Position numbers and translations under genes: made by a program
The notes under the pieces: generated by a model
What the model was told of the DNA's origin: nothing
The model's input: only the letters and a program-made list of their open reading frames with translations
The model's database searches: none
Source of the DNA: Trichostrongylus colubriformis
Lineage: Eukaryota; Nematoda; Chromadorea; Rhabditida; Trichostrongylidae
Assembly: GCA_963978905.1 (NCBI GenBank)
Contig: OZ022256.1
Coordinates: 50,268,001 to 50,332,000 of the forward strand
Direction of reading: 5' to 3'
Length of the DNA stretch: 64,000 nt
Part shown: positions 46,187-58,914 of the stretch, piece by piece
Layout of the letters: each line of letters opens with the position of its first letter
Numbering within the stretch: position 1 is the stretch's first letter

Positions 46187-46930
46187 CTGGTCACACGGAA
46201 CATTAAGATAATCTGATTGGTTGTTAAATTTGGTAGATGGCTTTTCTTGGCCTTGCGTATGGCGCAACGATGGCCTCGGTTAGGGTTTCGATGAGTTTCA
46301 GTGAGATTAAGGTTGAATAGTGCACGATGTCGAGAGAGAGAACGCACGACGTTTTTGGTGACCCGATAGGAGGATGGGCGTGGCCAGGCGACGACGATGT
46401 AAACGGGTTAGCGCCCCCACCAGCTCCTGGCCTTGGTGATGGTGACTGCATCAGCGTGCGCACACACACACAGCCGCTCCACCGCCAACGATGGCGACGC
46501 ACAGCAGCAGCGAACGAACGTCATGGTCATCATCAAGTCGTAAGCTATCCCGGAACGCTAGCCATCAACCGACTGTGATGATCAGTGGCGCGTAGCCCGA
46601 CGAGATCTCCAGCAACGATGGGGCCGCAGAACACTACGTGCCATAATGGCTGAATAAGCAAATCCGACGGATAATGATTACGCTTGAGCCTGTTCATATC
46701 CCAAATTGTTATGTAGGTTACTTTATATCACAGTAAAAACGATAGCGGAGCGCCGATCTGAGCTGACACATCACTTTTGCACGGTCCACAAGATCGAAGC
46801 CCGCCCAGAGCAATCAAAGCTCTGATTTCTCCCAAAGTGCCTGACTTGTACTACATTTGACTTAAAGACAAGGCAAAGCGCATTATCAATGCTTCCGAAG
46901 ACAGTGCAGAACTTCCTGTGCCCTCAAATA
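46187..46930. other. Region upstream of the tyrosinase start codon
   Basis: It should hold the promoter and any 5' untranslated sequence. I see no clear TATA box or other regulatory motif. A GC-rich patch (46370-46510) has open frames on both strands. Confidence 0.4.
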
Positions 46931-46933
46931 TTA

Positions 46934-47611
46934 GGTTGATTGAGGAGTTTTGATGGGATTTTTTCTGTTTTATTTTATAACTCAGCAACAAAGCGAGCTA
47001 ATCAACAATACAATAACCATCGTTAGTCACAGCATTGTCCCACCTAACGAACAGGTCAGCGATTCCCTTCTCCCAGAACTGGGAGGACTGGGAGTCAAAG
47101 AAGTCACCGACCACTTGTTCAAGGTGGACGAATTGTTTTTGTTTGGGAAGCCTTGAGAGGCCGAAACAAGTTGTAATCTGAGGGGCAACATCAGGTGAAT
47201 AGGGTGGATGTAGAACCGTGTCCCAACCTAGCTCCTCCGATTTTGCACGGGCCTCTTTACCTATGAGAGATACCCGTTCAAAATAGGAGGAGCTAGGTTG
47301 GGACACGTCTCCCCATCCACCCTATTCACCTTACATTGCCCCCTCAGATTACCATGTGGCCCCTCGAGGCTTTCCTAGCAAAAAAAAAACAGTTCGTCAA
47401 CTATGACCACCTTGAACAAAATGTCGGTGACTTCTTTGACTCCCAATCTTCCCAGTTTTGGGAGAAGGGAATCACTGACCCGCCCGTCACCCGTGGGACA
47501 ACGTTGTAACTAATGATGGTTATTATGTTGTTGATTAACTTGCTTTGCTTGCTGAGTTATAAAATAAAACAGAAAAAAAATGTCAACCCTATCGAAACTT
47601 TCCGATCAACC
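46934..47611. mobile_element. Foldback mariner: two transposase 3' halves head to head
   Basis: The ends GGTTGATTGAGGAGTTT and its relative at the right are flanked by TA. The left arm, on the minus strand, encodes the C-terminal part of a mariner transposase (ELGWDTVLHPPYSPDVAP, then DFFDSQSSQFWEKG). The right arm carries the same region on the plus strand, so the whole is an inverted repeat with arms of about 330 bp and its centre near 47285. There is no N-terminal domain. It would have to be mobilised by an intact relative. Confidence 0.88.
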
Positions 47612-47750
47612 TAATATATCCACGATGCTCAATGAAGGTCAAGTGCATGGCGAAAACCGAATGATTTGTTATTGAACAAGGTTTTTTGAGAGCGCCGCGC
47701 CAAATGCATTTCGCTGTATTTCACGTAAATCTTCCTGGATAAAAGCATAA

Positions 47751-48400
47751 ACCATTGAACAGCCCACTCTATTTGAGATGCGCCATGCCTATCACTTGTA
47801 CTCAGAATAAAAGCTTAAACATTGAACAGCCCATTCTATTTGAGATGCGCCATGCCTATTACTTGTACTCAGAATCGTAGGCGTTTGAATAAAAATTTCG
47901 GCACTATTTACACAAAGTAACCCCATCCTCCCGAATCCTGAACGGGTGGAAGAGGTGATTTTCGAAAAACATCCTGATTTGGATAGAAACGTGTAGCCCG
48001 GGGTAATCAGACCCAAATAAGACATTCATTTGGCGCGAAACGGTCTGGCGCCCGGGCCATAGCCGCCGGCATCAAGTAGGGTGAATCTTTACGTTGCTGC
48101 GGCGTGGGCACTAGACGGTTTTGCGTCAAGAATGAGTGATATCCTTGTTCAGACAAACTATCCCATGGGTAAGTCTTGAGCAACATCGGTGTTCCATCCT
48201 GTTTAGGCGACGGCGCCTGTGGTTCGGGCGCCAGACTGTTTTGCGCCAAGAGAGCCCTAGAGCCCTGTTCTACGGATCGAGCTACTCTTGGGTACCATTT
48301 CCCAGCCAAGCTGGAATGTTCACTAAAAATCACCTTTTTCCACCCATTCGGATTCGAGGAAGTGGAGTTGTTTTGAGTAAATAGTGCCAAAATTCCCTAT
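47751..48400. repeat. Inverted-repeat element with a tandem 62-bp duplication at one end
   Basis: The motif TTTGAGATGCGCCATGCCTA occurs twice, about 62 bp apart, at 47770 and 47832. Inverse arms then lie at 47897-47985 and 48305-48393 (GGCACTATTTAC ... GGTGATTTT). Minus-strand open frames across it are probably by-products of the inverted structure. Confidence 0.55.
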
Positions 48401-48835
48401 ATAGCAATTTCGTGGGTTAGCTTATGTATAAACCGAGGTTGCTTTTCTTCCAGAGCTGATCTGCTACGAGTTCATACCGGTGCTATGTAAGGCTTTCCTA
48501 GCGTGTTCAAGCAGGTCCGGGGTTTTTCCCTGATGTGCGTGTAGGATTGGCGCTCCTTACCACTACAACACCTCTACCGCCTTTTCGGGATATAAACTTG
48601 TTAGTGACGTGTATTGATTGCTACTGATGCAATTACATGACTTTTGCAGATAGGATCTATTCCTCCACCTAGATGGGTACGCGTACCGAGTATATTCATG
48701 GCGCGAGTCAATTGGATCATCGAGGCTCATTTTGAGCCTAAAGACTGAAGGAAAAAATGCTCAGTCTTTCACGATTGCTCTCAGTCATACATCTCGATTC
48801 AGCTTCTGGGGACCCTACTTAAAAAAAGATTACAT

Positions 48836-48905
48836 CGTGATTCGCTGGATTTGAACCGCAACCCGCTACGCACGTCTGATATCAGTGGAACGGTCCAGGA
48901 GTACA
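48836..48905 (-). repeat. tRNA-like sequence
   Basis: On the minus strand a B-box, GCGGTTCAAATCCAGC, follows a weak A-box. It is probably a SINE or pseudogene. Confidence 0.3.
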
Positions 48906-49894
48906 GGGGGTGCCAAAAAAGTAATTTTTGCCCTCCACTTTCAACCCCACATTAGTCGAACTTCAGCTAATTCTGACGAATTTTCATCCCTGAAGTAAAA
49001 AGCGGACCTCACTCTATCACTACTACTCTCCGTAGCAGCCTTCTGCACGAGCAGGAACGGTCGACTGGGCAAAATCCGAAATTTCGTCGCCCTCATTCAC
49101 AACCTTGCTAATGTTCGTGCACTCTGGGTACCTAAGGGGATTCATATTGGGTGATGTTCTTTAACATACCGTTTTTTCCGGGTTTCCAGCGCCCTCCGTT
49201 TCCAGGAACCAGAACGTGCCATTACCACTGAAACCCCTCCGGAGGCAGGTTTGAGGCATGGAAAATGATATTTCAGATCATAACAGCCTTGTCCAAACAG
49301 CAGGGGCTCTGTGGCTCGCTTGAACTGAAGGGCCAATCCTCAGGAAGCTTCCCTCGAAAGACCTACCACAGAACCTGGATCCACTGTTTCAAGCGGTCCT
49401 TGATACTGCAGGTGCCCTGAAGCCCGACTGCGCCGAATAGAGGTTCAATATTTTTATAAAGGTGAACGTAGTAAGCTGCAAATTGTTCCTGCTTTTAGAG
49501 GAACGGTTCGGGAATATTTTGCCCTAATACTTTTATCTCTTTCGTTTCCCTATGTTTTGCATAATGGGCAGATGTGAGCCCTAGGCAAAATTACTTTTTT
49601 TAACACCCCTGTAAAAGGATTAGTTGAAAGGCCATGATGACAACCTAGGCTACCGCCAGCGCTAATCATAGTTTTTATTTTTACAACAGCGCTAATAATT
49701 TTTTCAATAATCCTAATACAACAATTCTCAATGACTGTCATTTTTTGTGTTTCCGCGGAAGAATTCACCAAGATCAAAGAGCACAGAAATATTACACCCC
49801 CCCCCCCCACTGCAAATCTAGTTCCGATGTTTTTTGCAGTTACCCTTGGCAAAACATATGTTATAGAACGATAGAAAAGTAAATGATGCGATTA

Positions 49895-50060
49895 GAAAAT
49901 CGACGCATTGATGGGGTAAACATCTCTTCGGGATACGCCATGCACTCGAGCTGCGGAGATAAGTTTCAATGCCATTGATCGACTCTTTCATTCTTCCACA
50001 CCTCTCTTGAAGCAATAACCCAATCCTGGAGTGATGAAGTTTTAGAATAGTAGGACCCAT
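49895..50060 (-). repeat. Probable SINE 3' region
   Basis: Read on the minus strand it contains ATGGCGTATCCCGAAGAGAT, close to the tail motif of the SINEs at 22090 and 25040. The head is not recognisable. Confidence 0.4.
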
Positions 50061-51097
50061 TAAAGACTCCATCCAAAAACCATGTGCCTGATAGTGGCGC
50101 CGCTTGCTATTGTCACATCTGTGACTACATCTTGTAAAGAGGAGAATACACAGCTACTTATTTCGACTATGTCAGTCTATAACTGTGAAACGCCAAAACT
50201 GATGTCATAATAGACTACTACAAGAAAGCGCCACGCATAGGCATCTTGCATAAATTTGTAGAAGCGACTGATTGGGAGGAGTAGGAAAACTAGTACGGCC
50301 ACATTTCATTGATCAGTAGAAAAAAGCTAAGCCAATTACCACCAAAACATTGTTGCCGGAGATCACTCATGGGCTTTTATAGGGTTATTGGGAAGTTCCT
50401 GCATCCCTTTTTGGGTTCATTTAATCTTTTCAATTATATTTTGTATCAAAAGCAGACATTGACCGTCGAAAAATTGTTTCTTGTTTATATTAATACATAT
50501 ATTGATATATCGAAATACATTTGACATTTGTGAATGGAAAAAATCAAAGGTCAACAGAAAATAAGGTAAAATATATTTTCGAAGTTGCTCTTAGTGTTTA
50601 TGATATCCATGACCCCACAGTTCGCGTTGGAGTCTTGGAGAAGGATTAAGCAGAATTACCGACCAATAGAAAACGTCATTTTCTCACAAGCGCAGAGACC
50701 AAACAATCCAAAAAAGTATTTATTGTCCTATCCATGTATCCCACCCACTGAATCTTCGGAGGCGGTCACGAATTCGCGCGAAAAGTTTGTGGAGTTTATC
50801 ATACAACTCAAGAATTGTAACATCAAGGTTCATTATAATAATAGAGAAATACAATAAAATTTCTTCTCTGCATCGCGGCAAGGACGACCTGTTCAGATGA
50901 AGAATAGCTCGTCCCTTGAGTAAACACTCTTTCTTATAATCACTTTACTATCTCCAACGAGAATCAAACGATCATAAGTGGTAGTTTTATCGGTTCGAGT
51001 AGTTACACTCGAAATCACACGCTCAACATTTGCTGCAGGTAATCTTTTTCAAATAAGGGCGTTACCGCGCTGTCGCTTCTGTGTTCATTCAACGTTA

Positions 51098-51206
51098 GGC
51101 CGCTTCCATACTTTGCGCACCGACGCCGTCACGCGCGTGACGCCGGCACGCGCGTGACGCAGGCACGCGCGTGACGGCGTCGGTGCGCAAAGTATGGAAG
51201 CGGCCT
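51098..51206. mobile_element. GC-rich palindrome, about 108 bp
   Basis: GGCCGCTTCCATACTTTGCG is repeated in inverse at the other end. The centre holds three copies of GGCACGCGCGTGACG-like units, so the hairpin stem is nearly complete. It resembles the ends of the elements at 29670, 40746 and 25397. Confidence 0.8.
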
Positions 51207-52134
51207 TACTCATCCATCTTTACCCGATCTACAGCATATATGCGTTGAACTGGATAAGGGGTGAATGAGTGTGTCAGGAGAAGCAAAACAGAGGGCTCGA
51301 TTATACCCAATTCTAGAAAGTTTGCATAGATTGTACGCCGACTCACACCTTTGCAATTCTACGCAGGAAACCGGTGCATGGAGCTTTTATAATCTTTACA
51401 TCCTTAAACCACACGAAGTTCGTGTGCTACATGTGAAGGATTCCTTAAAATTTCCCAGGAATAGGTTATGACACGCTAGTGGCTAGTTACCCGCGATAAC
51501 ATACCTAGAAGAAATTACAAATACAAGTGAATCAACGCACGCATGTGAGATCAATATGTATCGTTTGATATATGGAAAGGGATGATCCAGCGAGCGAAAA
51601 CGAAAACTCGATTGGTCCTTTTTTATCATTCCTATATTACTGGCTATTAAAAATTAAGTGGTTCACAAGCCTCAATCTTTACCCTTGCCTTAGGCGCGAA
51701 TCCACGTCATACAGCTCTTCCAGCTCCAGAGAGGTTCACTCGTCCTGCCATACCTTGGTCCAGATACTACAGCGAAATGACCTTTAAACTTGGAAATATC
51801 GTCGCCGAATGAAAGCGCACGTTAATAGTATTCAGCAAACAAGACAGGTTTGCAGGAACACGGTCCGTTGGTGAGGGAAAATGGGTTTTCGTAAATCGGA
51901 ACTTTAGAGGATCAGTGAAGGTTGCTATCGTTGACCATCGCTTCGTTGACAGATCGTTGACAATAGGGGATTGAGAGCGACCCTGGAACTCAACAGTGGG
52001 GAAGACATTTTGTACCGCAGAGCGGATGTAAGTACACACCCGCAAATGGTATGGTGAAATGTCGATCCTGAACTTGCGAATCTAGTTAGTTCAATGAGTG
52101 AAGACCAGGGTGAAGCACTGAATTGATAATATTA

Positions 52135-53020
52135 GGTTGGTGAGAAAGTCCTGGGACACTGAGAACTTTTTTCTCAATTTTTCGAAATTTTATTTCGACG
52201 TCATTTCAAATCACAAAGTAATCACCTTCTGCATCGATAACACTTTGCCATTTAATGGGCAGATCACGAATACCTTTCCTCCAGAAGGAAGCTGGTTGTG
52301 AGTCGAAGAAGTGGGCCACCTCCTATTCAAGTTGAGCTTGATCATTGAATTCCTTATCTCTGTAATTTTGTCTGAGGGCCCTAAATACGTGATAATCGGA
52401 AGGGGCAAGGTCGGGCGAATATGGAGGGTGAGGCAGTACTTCCCATCCAAGCTCCTCCAAATTCTCCCGAGACATTCTTGCAACATGAGGGCGTGCGTTC
52501 TCATGAAGAAAGTAAACTTTGTTCCATTCTGGCCGCTTTTGTTGCATTGTCTCGCTCAACTTCTGCAGCTGAATAGAGTAGATGCTTGCGGTTATTGTGG
52601 TACCACTTTCGAGAAATTCGTGGTAGAGCATTCCTTGTGAGTCCCACCAACAGCACAGCATCACCTTTTTTTGATGGGTGTCTGTCTTCGATTGAGTCGG
52701 AGCCGCTTCTCCTTGCAGGAGCCACTGAGCTTTCCTGCTATGATTCGCGTAGAAGACCCAGGATACATCCCCTGTAACGACCCGTCCCAGAACGTCCTTG
52801 ATCCGGAATTTTGCCGAGGTCTATATAAGCAGTATTGGTCCAATTGAAGAGCATTAGTGCTCTTCAACTGGATCGATACTGCTTATATAGACCTCGGCAA
52901 AATTGATCGTTAGTTCAGTGTTATCTACAGTCGTGTGGCTATTGATCTATAACGTCGATCGGCCCACGGATAATTTTAACTTTTTTTTGAAATTGGTGTC
53001 CCAGGACTTTTTCACCAACC
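52135..53020 (-). mobile_element. Defective mariner transposon with internal palindrome
   Basis: The inverted ends begin GGTTGGTGAGAAAGTCCTGG with TA flanks. The minus strand encodes most of a mariner transposase: VTGDVSW (first Asp), WWDSQGMLYHEFL, HENARPH (the usual second Asp is Glu here), then PPYSPDLAPSDY (third Asp). An in-frame TAG follows near 52321, before the C-terminal FFDSQPASFWRKG. The N-terminal coding part is replaced by a near-perfect palindrome (52811-52908). The element is inactive on three counts. Confidence 0.92.
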
Positions 53021-53024
53021 TAAT

Positions 53025-54805
53025 AATATTCTAGAAATAAACACGATCCCCTATCCAAAAGGAGATGGATCTTCAAGGAATTTCTGTTTGGAAACCGTTT
53101 CCGGAAAAAAGAATTTTCGTGCATTTACCACCCTATTTTTCAAGCTCAAAGTGCGACTATCCCCTTGCTTGGCCCTACTAAAGACACTGATGTCGTCCTT
53201 ATTGACCTAAAGTGTTTTACAAAACTTTTGCTAGCATTGTCAAGAGCATTCGGGAAATGAGAGAATCAGTCAAGTTTGAATGAAAAAACGTGAAAAAAGG
53301 CAGCCAACTAGCTTTTGCACTAGCACGACTGTTTTGGTGTGGATTAACTCACTAATTGTAACGTGAAGGATCAACACCCATTCGTATAGATCTACGTAAT
53401 GAAACCATGTCGCTAGAGTGCAAGCGGTGCTCACTGGTTTATTGTGCAATCTGACTTCGACCACTGAAATGATCATATTCAACGCAACCCTCTAGACGGT
53501 TGGTAAGCTTACTTACTACTATGCAGCCCTGGTAAAACAGACGCAGTTCTGCTGAATGCACCGACATCTACCGCTCTTGAAAGTCGACTTCGCGATGGAT
53601 TGCTAGTAAAACACTGCTATTTGCTAATTTGTCTGAACAATGCACCATCATGCCCTACGGGGAGTGTTCCCTGAATTTTGGACGGGAATTTAGGAGAATC
53701 TTGGCTATTACTTTTTTGGAACTCCGTCACTCTACCCATTACCACAATATAGAATGTAAATGTCAACGTACCGAATCATGATGACTGGAAGAATGCGATT
53801 CCCATGCACAATTCGATTAAATTAGTCACTCTTGAGGAGTAGTACTCGAAGCGTAAAACTGTGACTGGATTACTTACAAGAACTGCCGCTTTTCCTGAAA
53901 ACTGATTTTTGTGCGGTTAATACTACGGCTTCAAGGCACAAACCATTTTTAGTCACCAACAAGTACTTAGTAAATCATTAAACTCCACATCCCGTATCAT
54001 TACAAACCTGCATAAAACATTTGCGAGTGTGTGTATGGTAAAATAAGCACTTCCTTCCGTTACTGGTGACCAAAAGCGGGACAATCGTTAGACCAAAAAA
54101 CACATTACCATGGGCAGGCTGCAGGGTCCCGGATGAATGAGGGTGTGTCACACTCGTGACACTCCTGGACAGGATCAAGCCTCCGTCGAGGAACTCGACC
54201 GAAAAGGGTTCGTATTCGGCCCGCTGAGGGGGTGGGGGTGATAATCGCAGATGTATGCAGCGATCAATGGAATTTCTCAGGTTGAAGTCCAAAGTATAAA
54301 GGGGAGATGGGATAAGACAAAGTAGTTGGGTCAAAGCCTACAAACGTTTTAGGATAAGTGCTTTGGGCGATATTGTGGAAAGGAAAGCATATGGGCAACG
54401 CAAAAGATAAATAGAGTCAAAGGGCACGCTGCTCCTTTGGTCTCCCTGGAATCGTGGATTGTGAACAGGGCATCAAGCTTCTGTAACCGAACGCGTATAA
54501 CTTCTGAGGTGTGTGGCAAGTGTTCCGGTGATTAGCGTAAGGTCACGTCACCTACGAGTGGGTTTACTTCACGAGACGATTGATTTCCTACCAATTTCCA
54601 GATCTCGACTATGTAGTTGGTCTCCTTATGTCAAAGACGAGGGTCGAAGCTAAAGGCAGATATTTGTGAAGTTAAATATGCAGTGAAGTTGGACATTTTA
54701 CTTTTAACAATTAAGTTAGGGCATCTTCCATTAGATACAATTCCTAACTGAAAGCAGATACCATCTATGATGAAGATGGAAATTAGTTACTGTAACAGTC
54801 CATAA
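53025..54805. other. Stretch between two mariner remnants
   Basis: No exon chain, repeat or motif recognised. A minus-strand frame at 53978-54334 is open without other support. Confidence 0.4.
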
Positions 54806-54810
54806 TATTA

Positions 54811-55662
54811 GGTTGTCCCAAAAGTCTTGTAGTATTTTTCCAAAAAAATCAGTATCTTGTTCACTTCGAGGCAGGTCCAGGCGGTTCAGGAATATGGTAG
54901 AACGTTCCCTAAGCTTTCTAGGAAAATATATATTGTCCCACCAGATCCCGTGGAGAGAGCTACAGTGCCCGTTGTCGATACCCACCCAACTCGCAGTGTC
55001 ATCTATTATGAGCTGTCTCGCGGCACCAAAACGACGGAAGCTTGTCAATCTAGCATTGGCAAGGGATAAGTGAGCTACGTGACCGTGCGCCGCTGGTTCA
55101 TTAGCTTTAGCAACGGCGAGATTGACATGAAAGACAAACCACGCTTGGGACTGTGCTGGTTCTGGGACGCGGAAGGAATGCTTTTCCGCGAGATGCTGGT
55201 ACAAGGGGAGACAGTCACCGCTGCCGTATGCACCCACCAGCTCCAGCAGCTCGCCGTCGCTGTTCGAGAAAAGTGCCGGGAAAGGTCCGCGGTCACCCTT
55301 CTTCATGACGACGCCCGCTCCCATTTCGCGGAAAGAACCAAGACCAAGTTATAGAGCTCGGCTGGGATGTGCTGCCCCACCCGCCATACTCTCCAGACAT
55401 TGTCCCTTCTGGCTATCACCTTCCCATCCTCTCGCCTTCCTGGCCAAGAGAAAATTCGTTAATTATGACCTGCTTGCGAAGGCGATCGCTGACTTCTTTG
55501 ACTCTCAGAACCCAGAGTTCTGGGAGAAGGAATTCAACGATTTTCCTATAAAGTGGCAGGGGGTGCCAATAACAATGGTCAATACGTTGTTGCCTAATTG
55601 TTATTTGTTGGACGAAAAAAAGTGATGATCGAAAAAAATCCTACAAGACTTTTGGGACAACT
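54811..55662 (+). mobile_element. Defective mariner transposon, internally deleted
   Basis: The terminal inverted repeats begin GGTTGTCCCAAAAGTCTTG and are flanked by TA on both sides (54809-54810 and 55663-55664). Inside are transposase fragments on the plus strand: a helix-turn-helix region around TVRRWFISFSNGEIDM, then WDAEGMLFREML, HDDARSH (second catalytic Asp kept) and a C-terminal ADFFDSQNPEFWEKEF. Between the helix-turn-helix region and WDAEG the part carrying the first catalytic Asp is missing. Frameshifts and stops break the rest. It cannot make active transposase. Confidence 0.9.
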
Positions 55663-56064
55663 TAACACAATGTTATAATCTCACAAGAATGTCAACTTCG
55701 TCGTTTCTATAGTGAATTACCCTCCAAACGACACTGTGACCTGACCTCCTGGAATAGTGGTCGGAAAACTTGCACGCCACCCATAACTTAATTATAGCGC
55801 GAAGTGGCACTACGAACAGATAAACTATTGAGTTTGGTTACAGATTCCTGATACTTCGTTCAGAGTTAACAAGCTCAAAACTTTTGGAAATTTTCCTCGA
55901 TGTCGCCTTTGACCCTGCTCGTGGCCCTAATTGTGGTCATACTTTACAGAATATAGAGCAGTCCATATTATTTTCGATGTCCAATCTATTTTGCTAGCTG
56001 CCACTTCATGCTTTCTGGGCATATGTGCTAATCCACTACGGGCAATACACTACCGAAACCCTTT

Positions 56065-57245
56065 TCACGTTAGCTCGGCTTTTGAATGGTATATTTCACC
56101 TGTATCACCTGTCGTCCCGCTGAGAGCCTCGAGCGAGCGCCAGCAACGTCTCCATTCGTCCCTGTCGCGAGCCAAATCAGTCCAGTGAACGTTTCTGGCT
56201 CCAGGGACACGTGGCGTCTCGTTCCTCTCACGCAGTGCTTTTGTGAAGAAGTCTGACCATTGAGCCGGCGTGTTCCAGGTGTTCGTTTGACGTCCCGAGG
56301 GATCCAGTCGGTAACCGCTTTGGTCCAACGGTCATCGCGATGTCGCATGACGTGTCCGGCCCATCTAATCTACGATTCCTTGGCAAATACGACGTTGTCC
56401 CTGATCTTTAACGACGACGGAGTTTGGAACTTCGGATTCCCCTCTGCACTTGCGTGTATCGGGATGCTCCGAGCATCGTCCTTTCGATGGCGCGTTGGAT
56501 GACGCTGACCGTATGTTCCTCCTGCCTACAATGAGTCCAAGTCTCTGAAGCGTATGTTAGAGCAGGAAGGACAGCAGAATCGATGAAATGGCGCGGAGCC
56601 GGATGTTCTTCGTCTTCTTCACTACTCCCTCGATGGTCTTGAAGGCTCCCCAAGCCGCTCTTTTCCTCTTGCTAAGCTCTGGTGCTAAGTCGCTCATCAT
56701 ATTGACTTCCCGACCTATGTACACATAGCTGAAGCATTCGATGATGTTCTTCCGTTGAGCGTGAATGGGGCATCAGGTACCAATCCGTTTCTCATGAACA
56801 TCATCTTCGTCAGGTTCAGCTGCAGACCGATCTTTTCACACTCGCAGTCGAAATTGGCTAGCATCCGTTCCGCTTGCTGGATGTTGATGTTATTAGCACA
56901 GTGTCGTCAGCGAAGCGGAGGTGGTGTAGATGCTGGCCATCGACCTTCACTCCCATTCTTTCCCATTCCAATTGACGCATGACGTTCTCAAAAGCGGCGC
57001 TGAATAGTTTGGGAGAGTTGGGGTCGTCTTGTCGAACCCCTCTTTTCACACTTGTAGAATGGCGAGATCCTGGTCGTGAAGTTGCTGTAGAGCTCACGAA
57101 GTGCTCTTATGTACTGTGTAGGCACGTCCTGGTTTCCCAGAGCTCTGATAACCGCTTCTGTCTCAACGGAGTCGAAGGCTTTCTTCAAACTGATGAATGT
57201 GACACATAACGTCATCTTGTCCTTTGACGAGCGCTTGACGAGCGA
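56065..57245 (-). mobile_element. Decayed RTE-type LINE, 5' truncated
   Basis: The minus strand carries reverse transcriptase fragments in several frames: FISLKKAFDSVETEAVIRAL, then KLFSAAFENVMRQLEWERMG, HLRFADDTVLITS (the catalytic FADD), MFMRNGLVPDAPFTLNG, ALTYASETWTHCRQEE and DWIPRDVKRTPGTR. Frameshifts and stops break it. The endonuclease domain is missing. The pattern matches RTE-like elements of strongylid nematodes. Confidence 0.88.
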
Positions 57246-57249
57246 CATC

Positions 57250-58910
57250 TGAAATGCTATGTAGAAGTGTATAAAAAAACCGGGGGAATTCCTCCAGGAA
57301 CATTTCCAACCAGATGAAAACTGCGATTCCCCAAGTGTTAGTTGCACTTTGTCAGAGCTCGTCAAACGTGTGACATGTGTGGAATTCCGTGTCAGCACGT
57401 TTTTGTGGACAGGTCATGCCTGTCATAGTTCGTACGTAAGATGATATTCATTTGAGATTTGCACCTGAAACCACCCACAAATAAGGTGATAGAGTTCGAT
57501 AATTCCCGGAAAAAACTCAGAGCGTAACAAGCAAAAGGCAATGTCAAGAAAGATCTCGAATGAGGAAAGCGGTGATCGTACAGAAGAACACTGCGTCTAA
57601 CAACCATGTAAGAAGAAAGATAGGAAGAATGCCTGACATTCTCGAAGATTCTAACGCCAATGGTTTAGTAGACTGAGCGTTCTCATTATCCAACGAAATT
57701 AGATGCAGTCACAAAGGATTCGCCGTTTTGCATTCCTTTGGGCATTTATCTGGGTGTCAAGAGGTTGAGAGCAAGAAATTCATTTGAAATGTCGGTTCGG
57801 AAACTTATGGCAGGACAAAATGCACTGAATGCATGGCCCGTACAAAAGTAAGCGAAGTTCTGCATTCAAAGGTAGTATCAAACACCCGAGAGCCCCACTG
57901 GCTAGTTTCGCACGCGTATGTGTCTTTCGCGCACCACATCACCGAGGTATCGATCGGAAGAAAGTGGATCTGCGATATGTGGCGGTCATACGCAGCACAT
58001 GGAGACAATGTGGTGACGAAGGCATAGGCCGCGTAGAATTTTGCGACGGCCTCAATAGCTCCTAGAAGGCTTTCACAACGCGCTATATACTCTTCCTAGA
58101 TGGATCTATAGCGCTTTGGTGATCATAGTTCTCCCTATAAACTTTCAAATAATTTTATCCCTTTCTAATGTTTCCCTCCTCCTCACTAACCTCTTTCGTA
58201 AGAAATAACTAAAGTCATGAAATGAAAGGTCATCCTAGTCAATTTGAACCATCAGTTTGGAAAAAAAATTGAGAGCGGAAAGGGTGCGACTGTGTATCCA
58301 GCTGTTTGAACATGAATTTTTGGTGCTATTAAAGGCGTGTCGCTTTGGTCGCCAAACTTTATTAACACCAAGATATCACTTAATAAATCAACTGGGAAGC
58401 AGGACAATTGAGCCGAGGCAAGTGGCATCACCCCCACACACCTTGTTCCTGTATACTGGATCCACTTCCACATAGATCAACCAACCCCTTCCCTTTCCGA
58501 GCATCAGCTCTCAGCTCCACATCGGCCACTTCAAATTCAAATCATTTCTCTTCAAAAAATACATCCCATCAAAGATCCCTGACGTTGTTAATGGAAGTAG
58601 TATGCGTAGTGTATGTAGCACAAAAAGGAACCGGACAAGATAGTGCATCGATCTTTATCTCTTCAAAAAAGGAGCAGCGCCGCTTCTTCAGGCTCCTTGG
58701 CTAGGTGCCTTCAAGCCATGTTAGTTTCATGACGCCGTGGTTCATATCAGGTATTTTTGTTGATTCGCCTGTCATCCATCGTGTTAGGCGATGTCTATGA
58801 AGGAAGGTACAATCTTTGCTGAACTGACGTTTTGTCCAATGCACTTTTCTAACATAAAAATGCTGCACGTATTGCAAGAAGTTGCACTTTTCGATAGTTC
58901 AAAGTGGTCG
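57250..58910. other. Stretch upstream of the RTE LINE
   Basis: No gene or mobile element identified. Short overlapping frames near 57830-58030 occur on both strands and are not supported. Confidence 0.4.
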
Positions 58911-58914
58911 TGTC

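Larger units (their letters stand above)
48400..51090. other. Intergenic stretch without identified genes
   Basis: It contains a tRNA-like piece (48836-48905), a reversed A-box-like piece near 48555-48590, a C homopolymer near 49797-49808 and a possible SINE tail. A 90-codon plus-strand frame at 50585-50857 is open but unsupported. Confidence 0.45.

Noticed and set aside
48007..48390. 127-codon minus-strand frame rich in Pro and Gln
   Set aside because: It overlaps an inverted-repeat element and its ends coincide with the arms, so it is not treated as a gene.
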